Source of the DNA: Deinococcus sp. QL22
GTDB taxonomy: Bacteria > Deinococcota > Deinococci > Deinococcales > Deinococcaceae
Reading direction: 5' to 3'
DNA length: 64,000 bases
NCBI RefSeq assembly: GCF_023370075.1
Contig: NZ_CP097155.1
Coordinates: 137,407 to 201,406 of the forward strand
A model generated the notes under the pieces. It searched no databases. It was not told where the DNA came from and worked only from the letters and a program-made list of their open reading frames with translations. Within the stretch, counting starts at the first letter, position 1; the number at the start of each line of letters is the position of its first letter. Shown here one piece after another: positions 46,730 to 56,012 of this stretch. Made by a program: the position numbers and the translations under genes.

Positions 46730-47692
46730 ATGTTTGTTTTGGGTCTTGACGTCGGTAAAAGCGAGCTGTACGCCCGTCTTCTCCAGATTCCTGAACCGGG
46801 GAAGTTTGTCCCTTTGGGAACGGGGAAAAGTGTTCCCAACACTGCCAAAGGGCATGAACAACTTCTCGCATGGATGAGGAAGTCTGGTGCGGGTGGAGAA
46901 GGGACTTCAGTCGTGATGGAATCCACGAGTGTGTATTGGGAGCGGGTCGCCATGACCTTGTACGAAGCAGGGTGTCGTATCAGTGTTGTCAATGCAGCAC
47001 AAATCAAATTTTTTGCAAAGAGCACGTTGCGAAGAGGAAAAACTGACAAGCTGGATGCAGACTTGATCGGTAGGTTTGGAGCGGTGATGCATCCAGCACG
47101 CTGGATGCCCCCTGCAGCAGACCTAGTCGAACTCCGTGCCCTGCTGCATGCTCGGGACAATATTGTCGAGCTCTCGACGGTCGAGGCGGGCCGTCATCAC
47201 GCCATGGATCACCGGTATCAACCCTCTTCCAAAGCACTCGGCTTTTGTGAAGCACGTCAAGCACTCCTCGCTCAGCAACTGGTTGAAGTGAACGAGGCGA
47301 TCAACGCGCTGGTTCTCACGTCGGTCCGTCTTCAAACGGACGTGACGTTACTGCGTTCCATTCCTGGGATTGGTTCATTGACTGCGGCAGTACTGCTCGT
47401 GGAGACGATGCATCTGAGCCAGATGGAAAGCTCGAACCAGTGGGCAGCATATGCAGGCCTTTCCCCCGTTCCAAGACAGTCGGGCAACTTCACCGGCCGA
47501 ACGCACATCTCAAAAATAGGAAACGCACGTCTCAGACGTGCATTTTATCTCTGTGCGCTGACAGCCTCTCGAATGAAAAATGGGTTTGGGAACTTCTACC
47601 GACATCTGACATCACAAGGCAAACCTAAAAAGGTTGATCTTGCTAGGGTTCTGTGGAGGAGGAGTTCAGTCTGACCGACAATGGAGACTGAC

Positions 47693-48001
47693 ATGACCGC
47701 CAGTAAAAACCACTACACCGCCGAGTTCAAAGAAGAAGCCGTGCGTCTGGTGATCAGCAGCCAGAAAAGCTGCGCTGAGATCGCCCGCAACTTGGGTGTT
47801 CCACCGTATTTAGTCGTACGCTGGAAACAGCATCACGAGCAACAAGGGGCGGTGGGCCGCCCCCAATTCACCGGACGCGGCGTCGCCGCGTTGAGTGAGC
47901 AGGAAGCGCGGTTCAAGAAGCTAGAACGAGAGCTGGAAATTACCCGTCAGGAACGCGATATTCTGAAAAAAGCACTGGCCTTCTTCGCCAAAGACCACTA
48001 A
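47693..48001 (+). CDS. IS3-family OrfA (HTH protein)
   Basis: ATG 47693 has GGAG 6 nt upstream (an in-frame ATG at 47681 does not). About 102 residues: HYTAEFKEEAVRLVISSQKS and AEIARNLGVPPYLVVRWKQH form the HTH_Tnp_1 domain; ALSEQEARFKKLERELEITR is the leucine-zipper that pairs with OrfAB. The slippery motif A AAA AAG (within GAAAAAAGC, near 47966-47972) before the stop is the usual -1 frameshift site that fuses OrfA to OrfB. Confidence 0.9.
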   Translation: MTASKNHYTAEFKEEAVRLVISSQKSCAEIARNLGVPPYLVVRWKQHHEQQGAVGRPQFTGRGVAALSEQEARFKKLERELEITRQERDILKKALAFFAKDH

Positions 48002-48860
48002 TTTACGGGTTCATTGAGCAGCATCGGCATGAGTACAGCATTGAGCGGCTGTGCAAGACGCTCGGTGTCGGGGTCAGTGGCTATTTTGCGTGGTGGAGAA
48101 GGCCCAAAAACTGCTATCGGGTGGAAGACGTCGCTCTGACCGAGGCCATTCGAACCATTCATCAAGTCAGTAGGGCACCTACGGTGCCCTCGTGTCAAGC
48201 CGCACTCGTGGACGAGGAAAACAGGTCAGCCGAGCACGAATTACTCGGCTGATGAAGGCAGCGGGACTGAAGGCTCGCTGCAAGCGGAAATTTCGCGTGA
48301 CCACCAATTCAAAACACCCGCACCCAGTGGCCGAAAATCTACTGAATCGCGAATTTGTTGCCGAACAACCCAATCAGAAATGGGTGACGGATATTACCTA
48401 TTTACCCGTGGCTGAGGGCTGGATGTACCTCGCTGTGGTGATGGATCTGTTCTCTCGCAAAATCGTGGGTTGGGCCATGCGGGCCACCCTGCAGACCGAG
48501 TTGGTCGTCGCTGCGCTGGACATGGCACAGCAGATTCGGCGTCCTGGACAAGGATTGCTCCATCATTCGGACCAGGGAATTCAATATGCGAGTCGCGAGT
48601 ATCGACAAGCACTGGAGCGCCTCCAGGCGCTCCAAAGTATGAGCCGAAAGGGAGACTGCTGGGACAACGCGGCGATGGAGAGCTTCTTCGCCACCCTCAA
48701 GCTGGAACTGGAACTCGACACAGCACAAGGAAACCGCGCTGACACACGTAATCTGGTCTTTGAGTGGATTGAGGTGTTTTACAACCGCGAGCGTCGTCAC
48801 TCTAGCTTGGGGTACCGCTCACCGACTCGCTTTGAGCAACACCGCGCCACACTGAACTGA
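48002..48860 (+). pseudogene. IS3-family OrfB (DDE integrase), frameshifted
   Basis: The upstream part reads FIEQHRHEYSIERLCKTLGV, SGYFAWWRRPKN and VEDVALTEAIRTIHQVSR, then loses frame near 48168 at AGTAGGGCACC (one G short of SRGTYGA). The second part from about 48172 contains GKQVSRARITRLMKAAGL, QPNQKWVTDITYLP (first Asp), HHSDQGIQYAS (second Asp) and DNAAMESFFATLKLE (Glu), followed by YNRERRHSSLGYRSP. All DDE residues exist, but the 1-nt deletion separates them from the N-terminal HTH_21 region. One base insertion would restore it, so the lesion is recent or a sequencing error. Confidence 0.75.
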
Positions 48861-50061
48861 TCCTCCACGAAGGCATTGCAATATCAGGTCGCCCTCATTG
48901 CCCTAGCTCGTAAGTTGCTCCGAGTCGCCTTTGCGGTTCTGAAGTCGGGCCAAAAGTTTAATCCGGATTACCAACGTCCCTCGCCTATGGCCGCTTGACG
49001 TTCCTGAACCAACACAGTATTTAACGCCGGTAAACTGGTGAGCTGTGACTGACCGCAAGCCCGACCGCCATCGTTTTCCTCTCAGCGTCATTGGCCATAC
49101 CCTACGGCTGTATCACCGCTTCCCCCTCAGCCAGCGTGATGTGCAGGAACTGCTCCACGAGCGCAGTCTTCAGGGCAGCCACGAGACCCTGCGGCAGTGA
49201 AACATCAAATTTGCGCCGCTCCTGACCGAAGAACTGCTCCACTGATTGATGTGTGCGTCAAGGTCGGTGGGGTCACACACGGGTTGTGGCGGGCGGCCGA
49301 CGAACGTGGGAGACGTGCTGGACATCCTTCTTCAGGAACACCGAGCTACCGAAGCCGCCACATCCTTTTTCTTACGCTTGTTGAAGACAGATGACGTGCC
49401 GGAGGTCATTCACACCAAGAGTTTCCACAAGATTGGGCAAGACGGCTGGGCGGGCGAAAGAACAGGGTCAGCGCATGAAAACTGCGGTCAGTACGTCAAA
49501 ACTGGATGATCCTGAAAAACGCGCTGACAGCGCGTTTGAACTCTACCAGTCTGTGATCACCACGCGACTGATGCGCTGCGTTCCCCTTCAGGTTTCCGCT
49601 GCTCCCTGTCGCCTTGACTGCGACCCGTGTCCAGGACGCTCAACATGACATTTGCTGTGCTGACCGTGCTTTTTTCCGTTTTGATCCTGAAATGAACGTT
49701 CTACACGACGCATTTTCTTGACCGGAAACTCTTGTTCACACTGACAAGGCGTGGAGCACGTCCAGATGGTTTCGACCGCCCGCTGCAACACCCTCGTCGA
49801 ACAGTCGCATCGACAAACACGGCAGCAGGAACGGAACCAGCTCGGCTTCAAACGATAGCAGCGAACGCAGGAATTCCTTGAGCTGCACGCCCGAGTCTCA
49901 AACCTTCACCGACAGGCCCGAACGACAATCCCAGCTGTCCTCAGACGAAGCAACCAAACCGCAGCCCTGCTCTTCTGACAAGAGGCGATCCAGCAGGCGG
50001 CTTGACTCTCAAGCCGCCTGCTGAGGTTCTTCGACCTCACTGAGGTGAAGTTGCCAGAACC

Positions 50062-50431
50062 GTCGTGGCCAAGAAGGAGCAAAAGGAACCAACAAAACGT
50101 GCTTCACGCCGGGCGCTCAAAACTCACCGCGCTGGTGAGTTGTACCGAACATTGCCGCCCAGTCACACTGGCGGCCCCCTCTTGGGATCCTTTTCTCCAC
50201 CAACTTGACCTACTAGGTTCGGGGACTAAGAGCAAAACCATCGAAGAGAAAGCGAAAAGCACTGTTCTCAATACCTAAGCCATCTGAGAATTCTGTAAGA
50301 GCTGCGTATGTTTCCTAAAGTAATCTAGAGGCACTTCAGGCAGAGCACTGATCTTGCTCGCGTTCTGTCCTCTTCTTCCTGACTGCCCACAAGCAGCCTG
50401 GCAATTTTTTAGGAGCTGCTATGGATCCTAC
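50062..50431. other. gap between IS cluster and MHYT gene
   Basis: A stem-loop GCCGCC (50154-50159) with GGCGGC (50170-50175) is visible. No gene recognised. The 3' end holds the ribosome site AGGAG (50411-50415) and the first copy of the duplicated start region. Confidence 0.35.
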
Positions 50432-51217
50432 ATGGATCCTACACAACATCTCGCCCACACTTGGAACTGGGGCTACGTCGCCCTTTCCTACGTCATCGCC
50501 GCTTTCGCTGCCTACATCTCCCTCGAACTGGCCAGCCGCATAGGCCACAACAAAGATGGCCGCAGACGGCGATTGCTCGCTCAAGGGGCGCTGCTCGGCT
50601 ACGGCATCTGGGCCATGCATTTCGTCGGCATGTTGGCGTTCGATCTGGACGCGTTGGTTCAATACAACCTGTTCACCACGGTGCTTTCGGGTTTGGCGGC
50701 GGTCGGCTTCGTCACGGCGGCCCTGTTTATTGTGGACAGCGGCCGTCCTAGCCTAGGGCGTTTCCTGACCGGAGGTGTGGTGGCCGGCTTCGGCATCAGC
50801 GTCATGCATTACACCGGCATGATGGCCTTGCAAACGGGCGCCCCGACCACCTACCTCGCCCTGCCGTTCATCCTCTCGGTGGTCATTGCGGTTGCGGCGG
50901 CCACCATCGCCCTGTTCCTCTTTGCCCAGGTGAGCAGTGACCGCGCCCTGCAGCTGCCCAATGCGACGTTGCTCCGGTTGAAAGTGGGGGCTGGCTTGGT
51001 GATGGGGGCAGCGATCGTGGGGATGCACTACACCGGCATGGCGGCCATCAAGTTCAGTAGGGTAGTGGACACCTTGCAAACGGACGGGTTTACCACGGAC
51101 ACCACCGTCTTGAGCATCCTCATCTTGTTCGCGACCTTCTTAGTGCTGGGGCTGGCCTTGGTCTACATCGTGACCGGCAACGACAACAAGCCAGCCGTGG
51201 GGAAAAGCGGCGACTGA
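50432..51217 (+). CDS. MHYT-domain membrane sensor, 261 aa
   Basis: The in-frame start is ATG 50432. Seven hydrophobic helices with three repeats of the MHYT pattern: IWAMHFVGMLAF, ISVMHYTGMMALQ and VGMHYTGMAAIKF, near residues 65, 125 and 200, proposed to bind a metal and sense gases such as O2, CO or NO. No output domain is fused. The ribosome site AGGAG is 6 nt before a different ATG (50421), created by an exact 11-bp tandem duplication (ATGGATCCTAC twice, 50421-50442), so the true start is 16 nt from it and translation may be impaired. It is near c-di-GMP and histidine kinase genes. Confidence 0.85.
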   Translation: MDPTQHLAHTWNWGYVALSYVIAAFAAYISLELASRIGHNKDGRRRRLLAQGALLGYGIWAMHFVGMLAFDLDALVQYNLFTTVLSGLAAVGFVTAALFIVDSGRPSLGRFLTGGVVAGFGISVMHYTGMMALQTGAPTTYLALPFILSVVIAVAAATIALFLFAQVSSDRALQLPNATLLRLKVGAGLVMGAAIVGMHYTGMAAIKFSRVVDTLQTDGFTTDTTVLSILILFATFLVLGLALVYIVTGNDNKPAVGKSGD

Positions 51218-51526
51218 CCTATCTGCTCGTTCAAGACGCTTCCGTGCAGGCGAGCCGCACCGCTCCACACTTGGAACACGTCAATGGCCACCAGCATGGG
51301 TCGGACAGAAGCCAAACCTCTCTAGCGACTCTCAGGGTGAAGCTACCGTGCCCTTGCCAGTAGCCTGAGAGTAGGACCTGCTTTCTCTTCCTCGGCCGCT
51401 CACCTCGTTGTGGACTCGGCTCCTTCTCCGCAGGGCGAGAGGCAACCCCCTGACCCCCGGTATGAGCGCCGAGTGCCGCAAGCCACCTACAGGGCACAGA
51501 GCGACATTTTCGTTCGAGAAGATGAC
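51218..51526. other. gap, no gene recognised
   Basis: About 310 nt downstream of the MHYT gene with no coding or RNA signature that I can support. Confidence 0.3.
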
Positions 51527-51733
51527 ATGAATGCAAAGATTTCCGGCAAAAGGCAAGACCGTGACGTCTCCCCGCTCACTCCCACAAATCGACACCCTGC
51601 AGCAGGATCAGCGAATTGGCTCGTGCCCATCGCACTGCTGCTGAGCGCCGTGCCGCTTACCTTTGGTGCGCTGCGCCTCATCTCTCCACTCGAGCTTCAC
51701 GCTATACTCATAGCGTATTCCCCCCCAACATGA
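51527..51733 (+). pseudogene. N-terminal fragment of a DUF2306-like membrane protein
   Basis: ATG 51527 to TGA 51733 (68 aa). One membrane helix, ANWLVPIALLLSAVPLTFGA, follows a polar N-terminus and looks like the first helix of DUF2306-type membrane proteins, but the frame then stops. The stop overlaps the start of the kinase gene (ATGA at 51730), so translation of the two may be coupled. It may be a remnant or simply a small single-span protein. Confidence 0.35.
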
Positions 51734-54552
51734 CTTCCTCTAATGCTGCGGCGTCGACCGCCCTCTTTGACGCGCTGCCTGATCCCGGCCTGTTGGTTGA
51801 CCCGGAGCACGAGTGGCGGGTTCAAGGTGCCAATCCGGCCGCTCAGCGCGTCTTCGGCGTGCAGGTGGGCACGCTGCTGAGTCAGGCTCTGCCTGACTTC
51901 TGGTCGGAACTGGCCCGGCACACGGCTGAGCTCACGGCCCTGCCTGCTGGAAAACTCAAGTCTTTGCAACTGCATGGAACGGGAGATTGGCGGTGGGTGG
52001 AAGTGCGTGCCTTCCGTGTGGGCGCGCTCGTCGCGTTGCAAGTGGTCAATCTGACGGCCCAGCATGCCGACGAGGCCCGCAATAGCGCCTTGTTCGCCTT
52101 GACAGTCGCTCTGTCCAAGGCCCTGACCAATCAGGAGGCTGCTGAGATCGTCTTACAGCAGGGCCGAACAGCGCTCAACGCCGCGACTGGCAGCGTGTTC
52201 GTGCTTGATCCGGTCGTTGATGAATTGGTCTTGGCGGGCATGGTTGGCTACGAAGAAGCTGACATGCAGGGCTGGCAGCGCGTCCCCGTCTCGGCCTCGA
52301 CACTGCTGGGGGACGCGCTGCAGGCTGGGAAAGCGCTGTTCCTGAGCACAGCAGAGGTGGAGGTTCGCTATCCGCACCTGAATGTGCGGCGCACTCTGCA
52401 GACCCGCGCGACCGTGGCCCTGCCGCTGATGTTCGGCGGACAACCGCTGGGGGTCGTGACCTTTGGTTTTGCAGGGGAACATGACTTTGGAAGCGCAGAG
52501 CGCCGCTTTTTGCTGGCCCTGAGTCAACAGCTCGCGCAGGCCCTGGAACGCGCCCGGCTGTTTGCCCAAGAGCGGCAGGCCCATCAGACGGCCACCCTGC
52601 TGTACGAGCTGACGGCAGCGCTCGGGCGTGCAACGACTCCGGGTGAAGTGGCGCAGGTCATCGCCCAGACCAGTGTCCCGGTGCTGGAGGCCACCGGGGG
52701 GGCAGTGCTGCAACTTGACGCGGCGCACGAGGACCTGGTGCTGCTGGGCGTGCACGGCTATGCAGAAGACCGTCCGGTGGGCTGGGAACGCTTCAGCCTA
52801 CACCTCGACGTGATCGGCGCAGACTGCGCGCGCACCCAGGAGGCGATCTTCCTCGGTACGCCGGAGTACCTGGAACGCTATCCACACCGCCGGGGGCACA
52901 CCCTGACGGAGGCCGCCGCCGCCCTCCCCCTGTGGGCCAGGGGGCGGCTGCTGGGGGTACTGTCCTACGACTGGGACGAACCTCACCAGTTCTCCCCCGC
53001 AGAGCGGGAGTTGCTGCTCGCCCTGGCAGGCCAGTGTGCACAGGCGTTGGAACGCACCGTGCGCGCCGAGGCACAGCGCACCCAGGTGCAGCTGCTCAAT
53101 CTCGCACAGGACGCCCTATTTGTCCGCAACGCCACCAATGAGGTCACCCATTGGAATCCGGCGGCCGAAGCCTTGTACGGGTACTCGGCTCAGGAAGCGC
53201 GCGGTCGGGTGACGCATGAGCTGCTCCAGACCCGCTTTCCGGTCTCGCAGGAGGCGGTGGACGAGGCGCTGCTCGGCAGTGGCCGGTGGGAAGGTGAACT
53301 CCAGCACCGAGCCCGGGACGGGCGAGAGGTCGTGGTCTCCAGCCGCCAATCCCTGCGGCGCGACGAGGACGGCAAGCCTGTCGCCATTCTAGAAGTCAAC
53401 CGTGATGTGACCGTTCAGCAGGCTGCCCAGAACGCCCTCCTCACCAGCCAGCACCGTTATCAGGCCTTGATCGAGGCGACGGACCAGTACGTGTGGACGA
53501 ACTCTCCTAAGGGTGAGATGGCTGGGGAACAGCCGGGTTGGGCGCGGCTGACTGGGCAATCTCAGGCGGAGTATCAGGGCTACGGTTGGTCCGTGCGGTT
53601 ACATCCGGAGGACCGCGAATACGCGGTGTCCGCTTGGCAGGAGTCCGTGCGCACCCGCTCGTTGTATGAGGTCGAGCAGCGGGTACAGGTACAGGACGGT
53701 GCCTACCGTTCCTTTCTGGTGCGGGCCGTGCCGCTGCTCAACGAGGAGGGGGGGTTGCGGGAGTGGGTGGGACTCCACACGGACATCACCGACCTCAAGC
53801 GTGCTGAACAACTGCTTCAAGCGTGGGGCAGTGAGCTGGAGCGGCAGATCGCGGCGCAGACCCGGGAGTTGCGGGCCGCCAACGAGGAGCTGGGGGCCTT
53901 CGCTTACACCGTGTCACATGATCTGCGCGCCCCTGTGCGGCATGTCAAGAGTTTCGCTGGTTTGCTGCGCAAGAAAGTGCAAGCAGGAGACGAGTTCAGC
54001 GTGCTGCGCTATGTCGATGTGATTGAACAAGCCGCAGAGCGTATGGAAACCCTGACCGACGCCCTGCTGAGCCTCGCCCGGGCGGGGATGACCGAGCTGG
54101 AGACGACCGACATCGATCTGAACTTCCTGGTAGATGAGATCCGCTCTGACCTGATTCCAGAGTTGGCCGGGCGTGAGGTGACGTGGCAGGTGGGGGCGCT
54201 GCCGACTGTGCGGGTGGACTTGGGGTTGTTCCGTCAGGTACTGACCAACCTGCTGGAGAACGCGATCAAGTACAGTCGAGGGCGCGACCCGGCAGTCGTG
54301 GAGGTGTGGGCGGAGCAGAGCTTGTCCGAAATCGTCGTCATGGTGCGGGACAATGGGGCGGGCTTTGACCCCCAGTACGCGGGGAAACTGTTTGGGGTCT
54401 TCCAGCGGCTGCATCACCAGAGCGAGTTTGAGGGCACCGGAGTTGGACTGGCCAACGTGAAACGCATCGTAGAAAAGCACGGTGGTCGGGTCTGGGCCGA
54501 GGGACGGCCCGGTGAGGGGGCCACCTTCTTCCTCAGCCTTCCCCAAGGGTGA
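51730..54552 (+). CDS. PAS-GAF-GAF-PAS-PAS sensor histidine kinase, 940 aa
   Basis: ATG 51730. Domains: PAS-like (about 8-115, DALPDPGLLVDPEHEW), GAF (120-275, EIVLQQGRTALNAATGSVFV), GAF (285-440), PAS (455-570, NPAAEALYGYSAQEARGR), PAS/PAC (575-695, EGWARLTGQSQ..YGWSVRLHPED), coiled linker, HisKA (715-780) with phospho-acceptor His in YTVSHDLRAPVRH, and HATPase (820-938) with N-box LENAIKYSR, G1 DNGAGFDP and G2 GTGVGLANVKRI. A cytoplasmic bacteriophytochrome-type kinase without a chromophore domain and without a response-regulator partner adjacent. All core residues present. Confidence 0.9.
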   Translation: MTSSNAAASTALFDALPDPGLLVDPEHEWRVQGANPAAQRVFGVQVGTLLSQALPDFWSELARHTAELTALPAGKLKSLQLHGTGDWRWVEVRAFRVGALVALQVVNLTAQHADEARNSALFALTVALSKALTNQEAAEIVLQQGRTALNAATGSVFVLDPVVDELVLAGMVGYEEADMQGWQRVPVSASTLLGDALQAGKALFLSTAEVEVRYPHLNVRRTLQTRATVALPLMFGGQPLGVVTFGFAGEHDFGSAERRFLLALSQQLAQALERARLFAQERQAHQTATLLYELTAALGRATTPGEVAQVIAQTSVPVLEATGGAVLQLDAAHEDLVLLGVHGYAEDRPVGWERFSLHLDVIGADCARTQEAIFLGTPEYLERYPHRRGHTLTEAAAALPLWARGRLLGVLSYDWDEPHQFSPAERELLLALAGQCAQALERTVRAEAQRTQVQLLNLAQDALFVRNATNEVTHWNPAAEALYGYSAQEARGRVTHELLQTRFPVSQEAVDEALLGSGRWEGELQHRARDGREVVVSSRQSLRRDEDGKPVAILEVNRDVTVQQAAQNALLTSQHRYQALIEATDQYVWTNSPKGEMAGEQPGWARLTGQSQAEYQGYGWSVRLHPEDREYAVSAWQESVRTRSLYEVEQRVQVQDGAYRSFLVRAVPLLNEEGGLREWVGLHTDITDLKRAEQLLQAWGSELERQIAAQTRELRAANEELGAFAYTVSHDLRAPVRHVKSFAGLLRKKVQAGDEFSVLRYVDVIEQAAERMETLTDALLSLARAGMTELETTDIDLNFLVDEIRSDLIPELAGREVTWQVGALPTVRVDLGLFRQVLTNLLENAIKYSRGRDPAVVEVWAEQSLSEIVVMVRDNGAGFDPQYAGKLFGVFQRLHHQSEFEGTGVGLANVKRIVEKHGGRVWAEGRPGEGATFFLSLPQG

Positions 54553-54718
54553 AGCGGCTGGAAGGGGTCAAGGGCGGACCAAGACGAGAGAAGGCTCTAG
54601 CTGTGCCTTGAGCCGGGTTGGAGCTATGCCGCAGTCCGAGGTGGTCTGAGTTGAACTCGCTCCAATGACTAACTCCGCCCTTTTGGGAGGCGGTTGTCTC
54701 AAGGAGCCGGGGAAGACG

Positions 54719-55627
54719 TCAGTGGAGTGAGCTTTTTGGGATGGAGAGAGCGTCACTGGAAGCTGACTGTGACGCGTCAGCGTCTGGTGCCTGAGGGTCT
54801 GCCATGGACTGGAGGGCCTGTAGGGTCTCCCGCGTTTCCTCCGCCGCCGTTTCCAGGGTCAGCCGCTGGACACTGGTGGCGTCCTGTCGTTGTTCCAGGC
54901 GGTTAATCTCGGCCCGGTCTCGGGCCTCAGTGTGTTCCAGCTGGGCGAGGTGCGCTTCGGCCTGTTCAGCCACGTGTTCCAGGTGCTGCTTCTGATGGGC
55001 GTGGGTGTGGCCCTCTTCTTCCAACGCACGGATCTGTTCCAGGGTCTCAGCGGCTTGACGTTCCAAATGAGCCAGTTCGCGTTCCCCCTGACGGTGCTCG
55101 GCTTGCCGAAGCCGCTCCACGGCTTCAGCCCCTATCCGCTCTAGTTCGGCAATCTGGGTCAAGGAGTTGGCCTGGCCCAAGGCCGCCGTGATGATCTCTT
55201 CCAGATTGCGGGCCTGCTGATGCACGGCCTCGCTGAGGCGAGTGAGCAGGTGGGCACTGACATGTTCCAAGGGGGTTTCCCGCACTTGGATGAGGGTCTG
55301 CTGGATGGTCAGCCGCAGCTCATGGGCCGTCTGAATCTGCGTGCGGCCAGACGTGACGATGCCTTCCAGGGTGGCCAAGTGCACGGCGGCCACGGAGCCG
55401 ATCTCGGCTAGGGGGGTGGCCCGCATCTGCTCCAGGGTGGCGGCGACCACGCGCCGCAGGGCTTGGACAACCACGAGCTGTTCCCGGCCCGCGTTGATGA
55501 TGTGCTCCAACACGTCTTGCTGAATAAACCCGGCCTCGCCGACGTGCTCTCGAGCGGCTGAGGACGCCATCCGTTCTGCTCGGGGATCTAAGTCATTGGG
55601 CAGGTCATGGGTGGTGGGCGGGAGCAT
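54719..55627 (-). CDS. coiled-coil protein, 302 aa
   Basis: ATG 55627. Nearly all helix: HEVQA-like segments EHIINAGREQLVVVQALRRV, TLIQVRETPLEHVSAHLLTR, ARNLEEIITAALGQANSLTQ, ELERIGAEAVERLRQAEHRQ and HLEHVAEQAEAHLAQLEHTE, with regular hydrophobic heptads from about 60 to 280, then an Asp/Ser-rich tail (PDADASQSASSDALS). Resembles the signalling or DUF-type coiled coils next to chemosensory proteins but has no methyl-accepting or receptor motif. A TAGACT box 5 nt before the ATG could mean a leaderless start. Function unknown. Confidence 0.65.
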   Translation of the reverse strand: MLPPTTHDLPNDLDPRAERMASSAAREHVGEAGFIQQDVLEHIINAGREQLVVVQALRRVVAATLEQMRATPLAEIGSVAAVHLATLEGIVTSGRTQIQTAHELRLTIQQTLIQVRETPLEHVSAHLLTRLSEAVHQQARNLEEIITAALGQANSLTQIAELERIGAEAVERLRQAEHRQGERELAHLERQAAETLEQIRALEEEGHTHAHQKQHLEHVAEQAEAHLAQLEHTEARDRAEINRLEQRQDATSVQRLTLETAAEETRETLQALQSMADPQAPDADASQSASSDALSIPKSSLH

Positions 55628-55754
55628 GCAGCAGTCTAAAGGGTGCCCCCCAGCGGCGAAAAGGGATCTTTTGGGGTTACACCCACAGAATTGAGGGGAG
55701 GACGTTGTATGGCCTGCGCTCCTCAAGTTTGAGGAAATCACAGCCAACTGCACC

Positions 55755-55901
55755 TCACGCCCCATACGCGACCGCCTCTGCGCCTACCTGCTGGGCGTGC
55801 CTCAGGGCCACCAATGTCTCCAGTACCTCGTCCACAGACGCCACGTGGGCATCGCTTTGAACCGCGATGGCTGCACGTCTACCAATCAGATCCCAGTTCA
55901 T
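55755..55901 (-). CDS. small hypothetical protein, 48 aa
   Basis: Minus frame from ATG 55901 (an upstream in-frame ATG at 55937 would give 60). MNWDLIGRRAAIAVQSDAHV then a helix VDEVLETLVALRHAQQVGAE. GAGCTGTT before the ATG is a weak ribosome site. Lies directly upstream of the coiled-coil gene on the same strand. Not recognised. Confidence 0.4.
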   Translation of the reverse strand: MNWDLIGRRAAIAVQSDAHVASVDEVLETLVALRHAQQVGAEAVAYGA

Positions 55902-56012
55902 AACAGCTCTTGAACGTCGGCTTGAGGGGTGTTTCATTGTTTTTAAAGATCCTTAAACGGAAAGCGGTGGTACAGCTAGGTTTATGTACACAGCACCATG
56001 CAAAAGGGAAGG

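Larger units (their letters stand above)
47635..48886 (+). mobile_element. IS3-family element, 1252 bp
   Basis: Ends TGATCTTGCTAGGGTTCTGTGG and, inward from the right, TGATATTGCAATGCCTTCGTGG: imperfect repeats starting with TG. A 3-bp duplication GGT flanks it (47632-47634 and 48887-48889). Contains orfA and orfB in the usual overlapping order. Its target is the 3' part of the IS110 transposase, confirmed by the unbroken copy at 16729-17738. Confidence 0.9.
46730..48998 (+). pseudogene. IS110-family DEDD transposase, split by IS3
   Basis: ATG 46730 with GGGG upstream. MFVLGLDVGKSELYARLLQ (RuvC-like, first Asp), VMESTSVYWERVAMTLYEAG, then DKLDADLIGRFGAV, coiled linker and Transposase_20 domain with SIPGIGSLTAAVLLVETMHL and FTGRTHISKIGNARLRRAFY. 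All intact to GKPKKV at 47634, where the IS3 enters; the frame then runs 13 codons into the IS3 and stops at 47674. The final segment (ALIALARKLLRVAFAVLKSG and QRPSPMAA) resumes after 48890 and ends at 48998. The conserved Ser and DEDD region are present, so a slightly truncated protein is made; activity doubtful. Confidence 0.8.
46512..49019 (+). mobile_element. IS110-family element, copy 2, interrupted by IS3
   Basis: Left end TGTGTGTTGAGCC, right end ACCAACACAGTA; the dinucleotide TT flanks both ends (46510-46511 and 49020-49021). Net length without the IS3 and its duplication is 1253 bp, matching copy 1 plus its 4 deleted bases. Inserted in the left terminal repeat of an IS6-type element, at the same position and polarity as copy 1 in the right repeat of another. 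The left-end noncoding region encodes the predicted bridge RNA. Confidence 0.85.
46498..50061 (+). mobile_element. IS6-type element carrying a nested IS110 that carries an IS3
   Basis: Outer ends are GGTTCTGGCAACTT (46498-46511) and AAGTTGCCAGAACC (50048-50061), perfect inverted repeats. The left repeat is cut off at its inner edge by the IS110 (46512-49019) and the body resumes at 49022 with AACGCCGGTAAACTGG. Body frames: TDRKPDRHRFPLSVIGHTLR, YHRFPLSQRDVQELLHERS, then GGVTHGLWRAADERG and DDVPEVIHTKSFHKIGQDG in shifted frames, so the transposase is dead. A long hairpin CAGGCGGCTTGA/TCAAGCCGCCTG (49993-50020) lies before the right end. Without insertions the element is about 1.05 kb, longer than its relatives. 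Confidence 0.75.
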
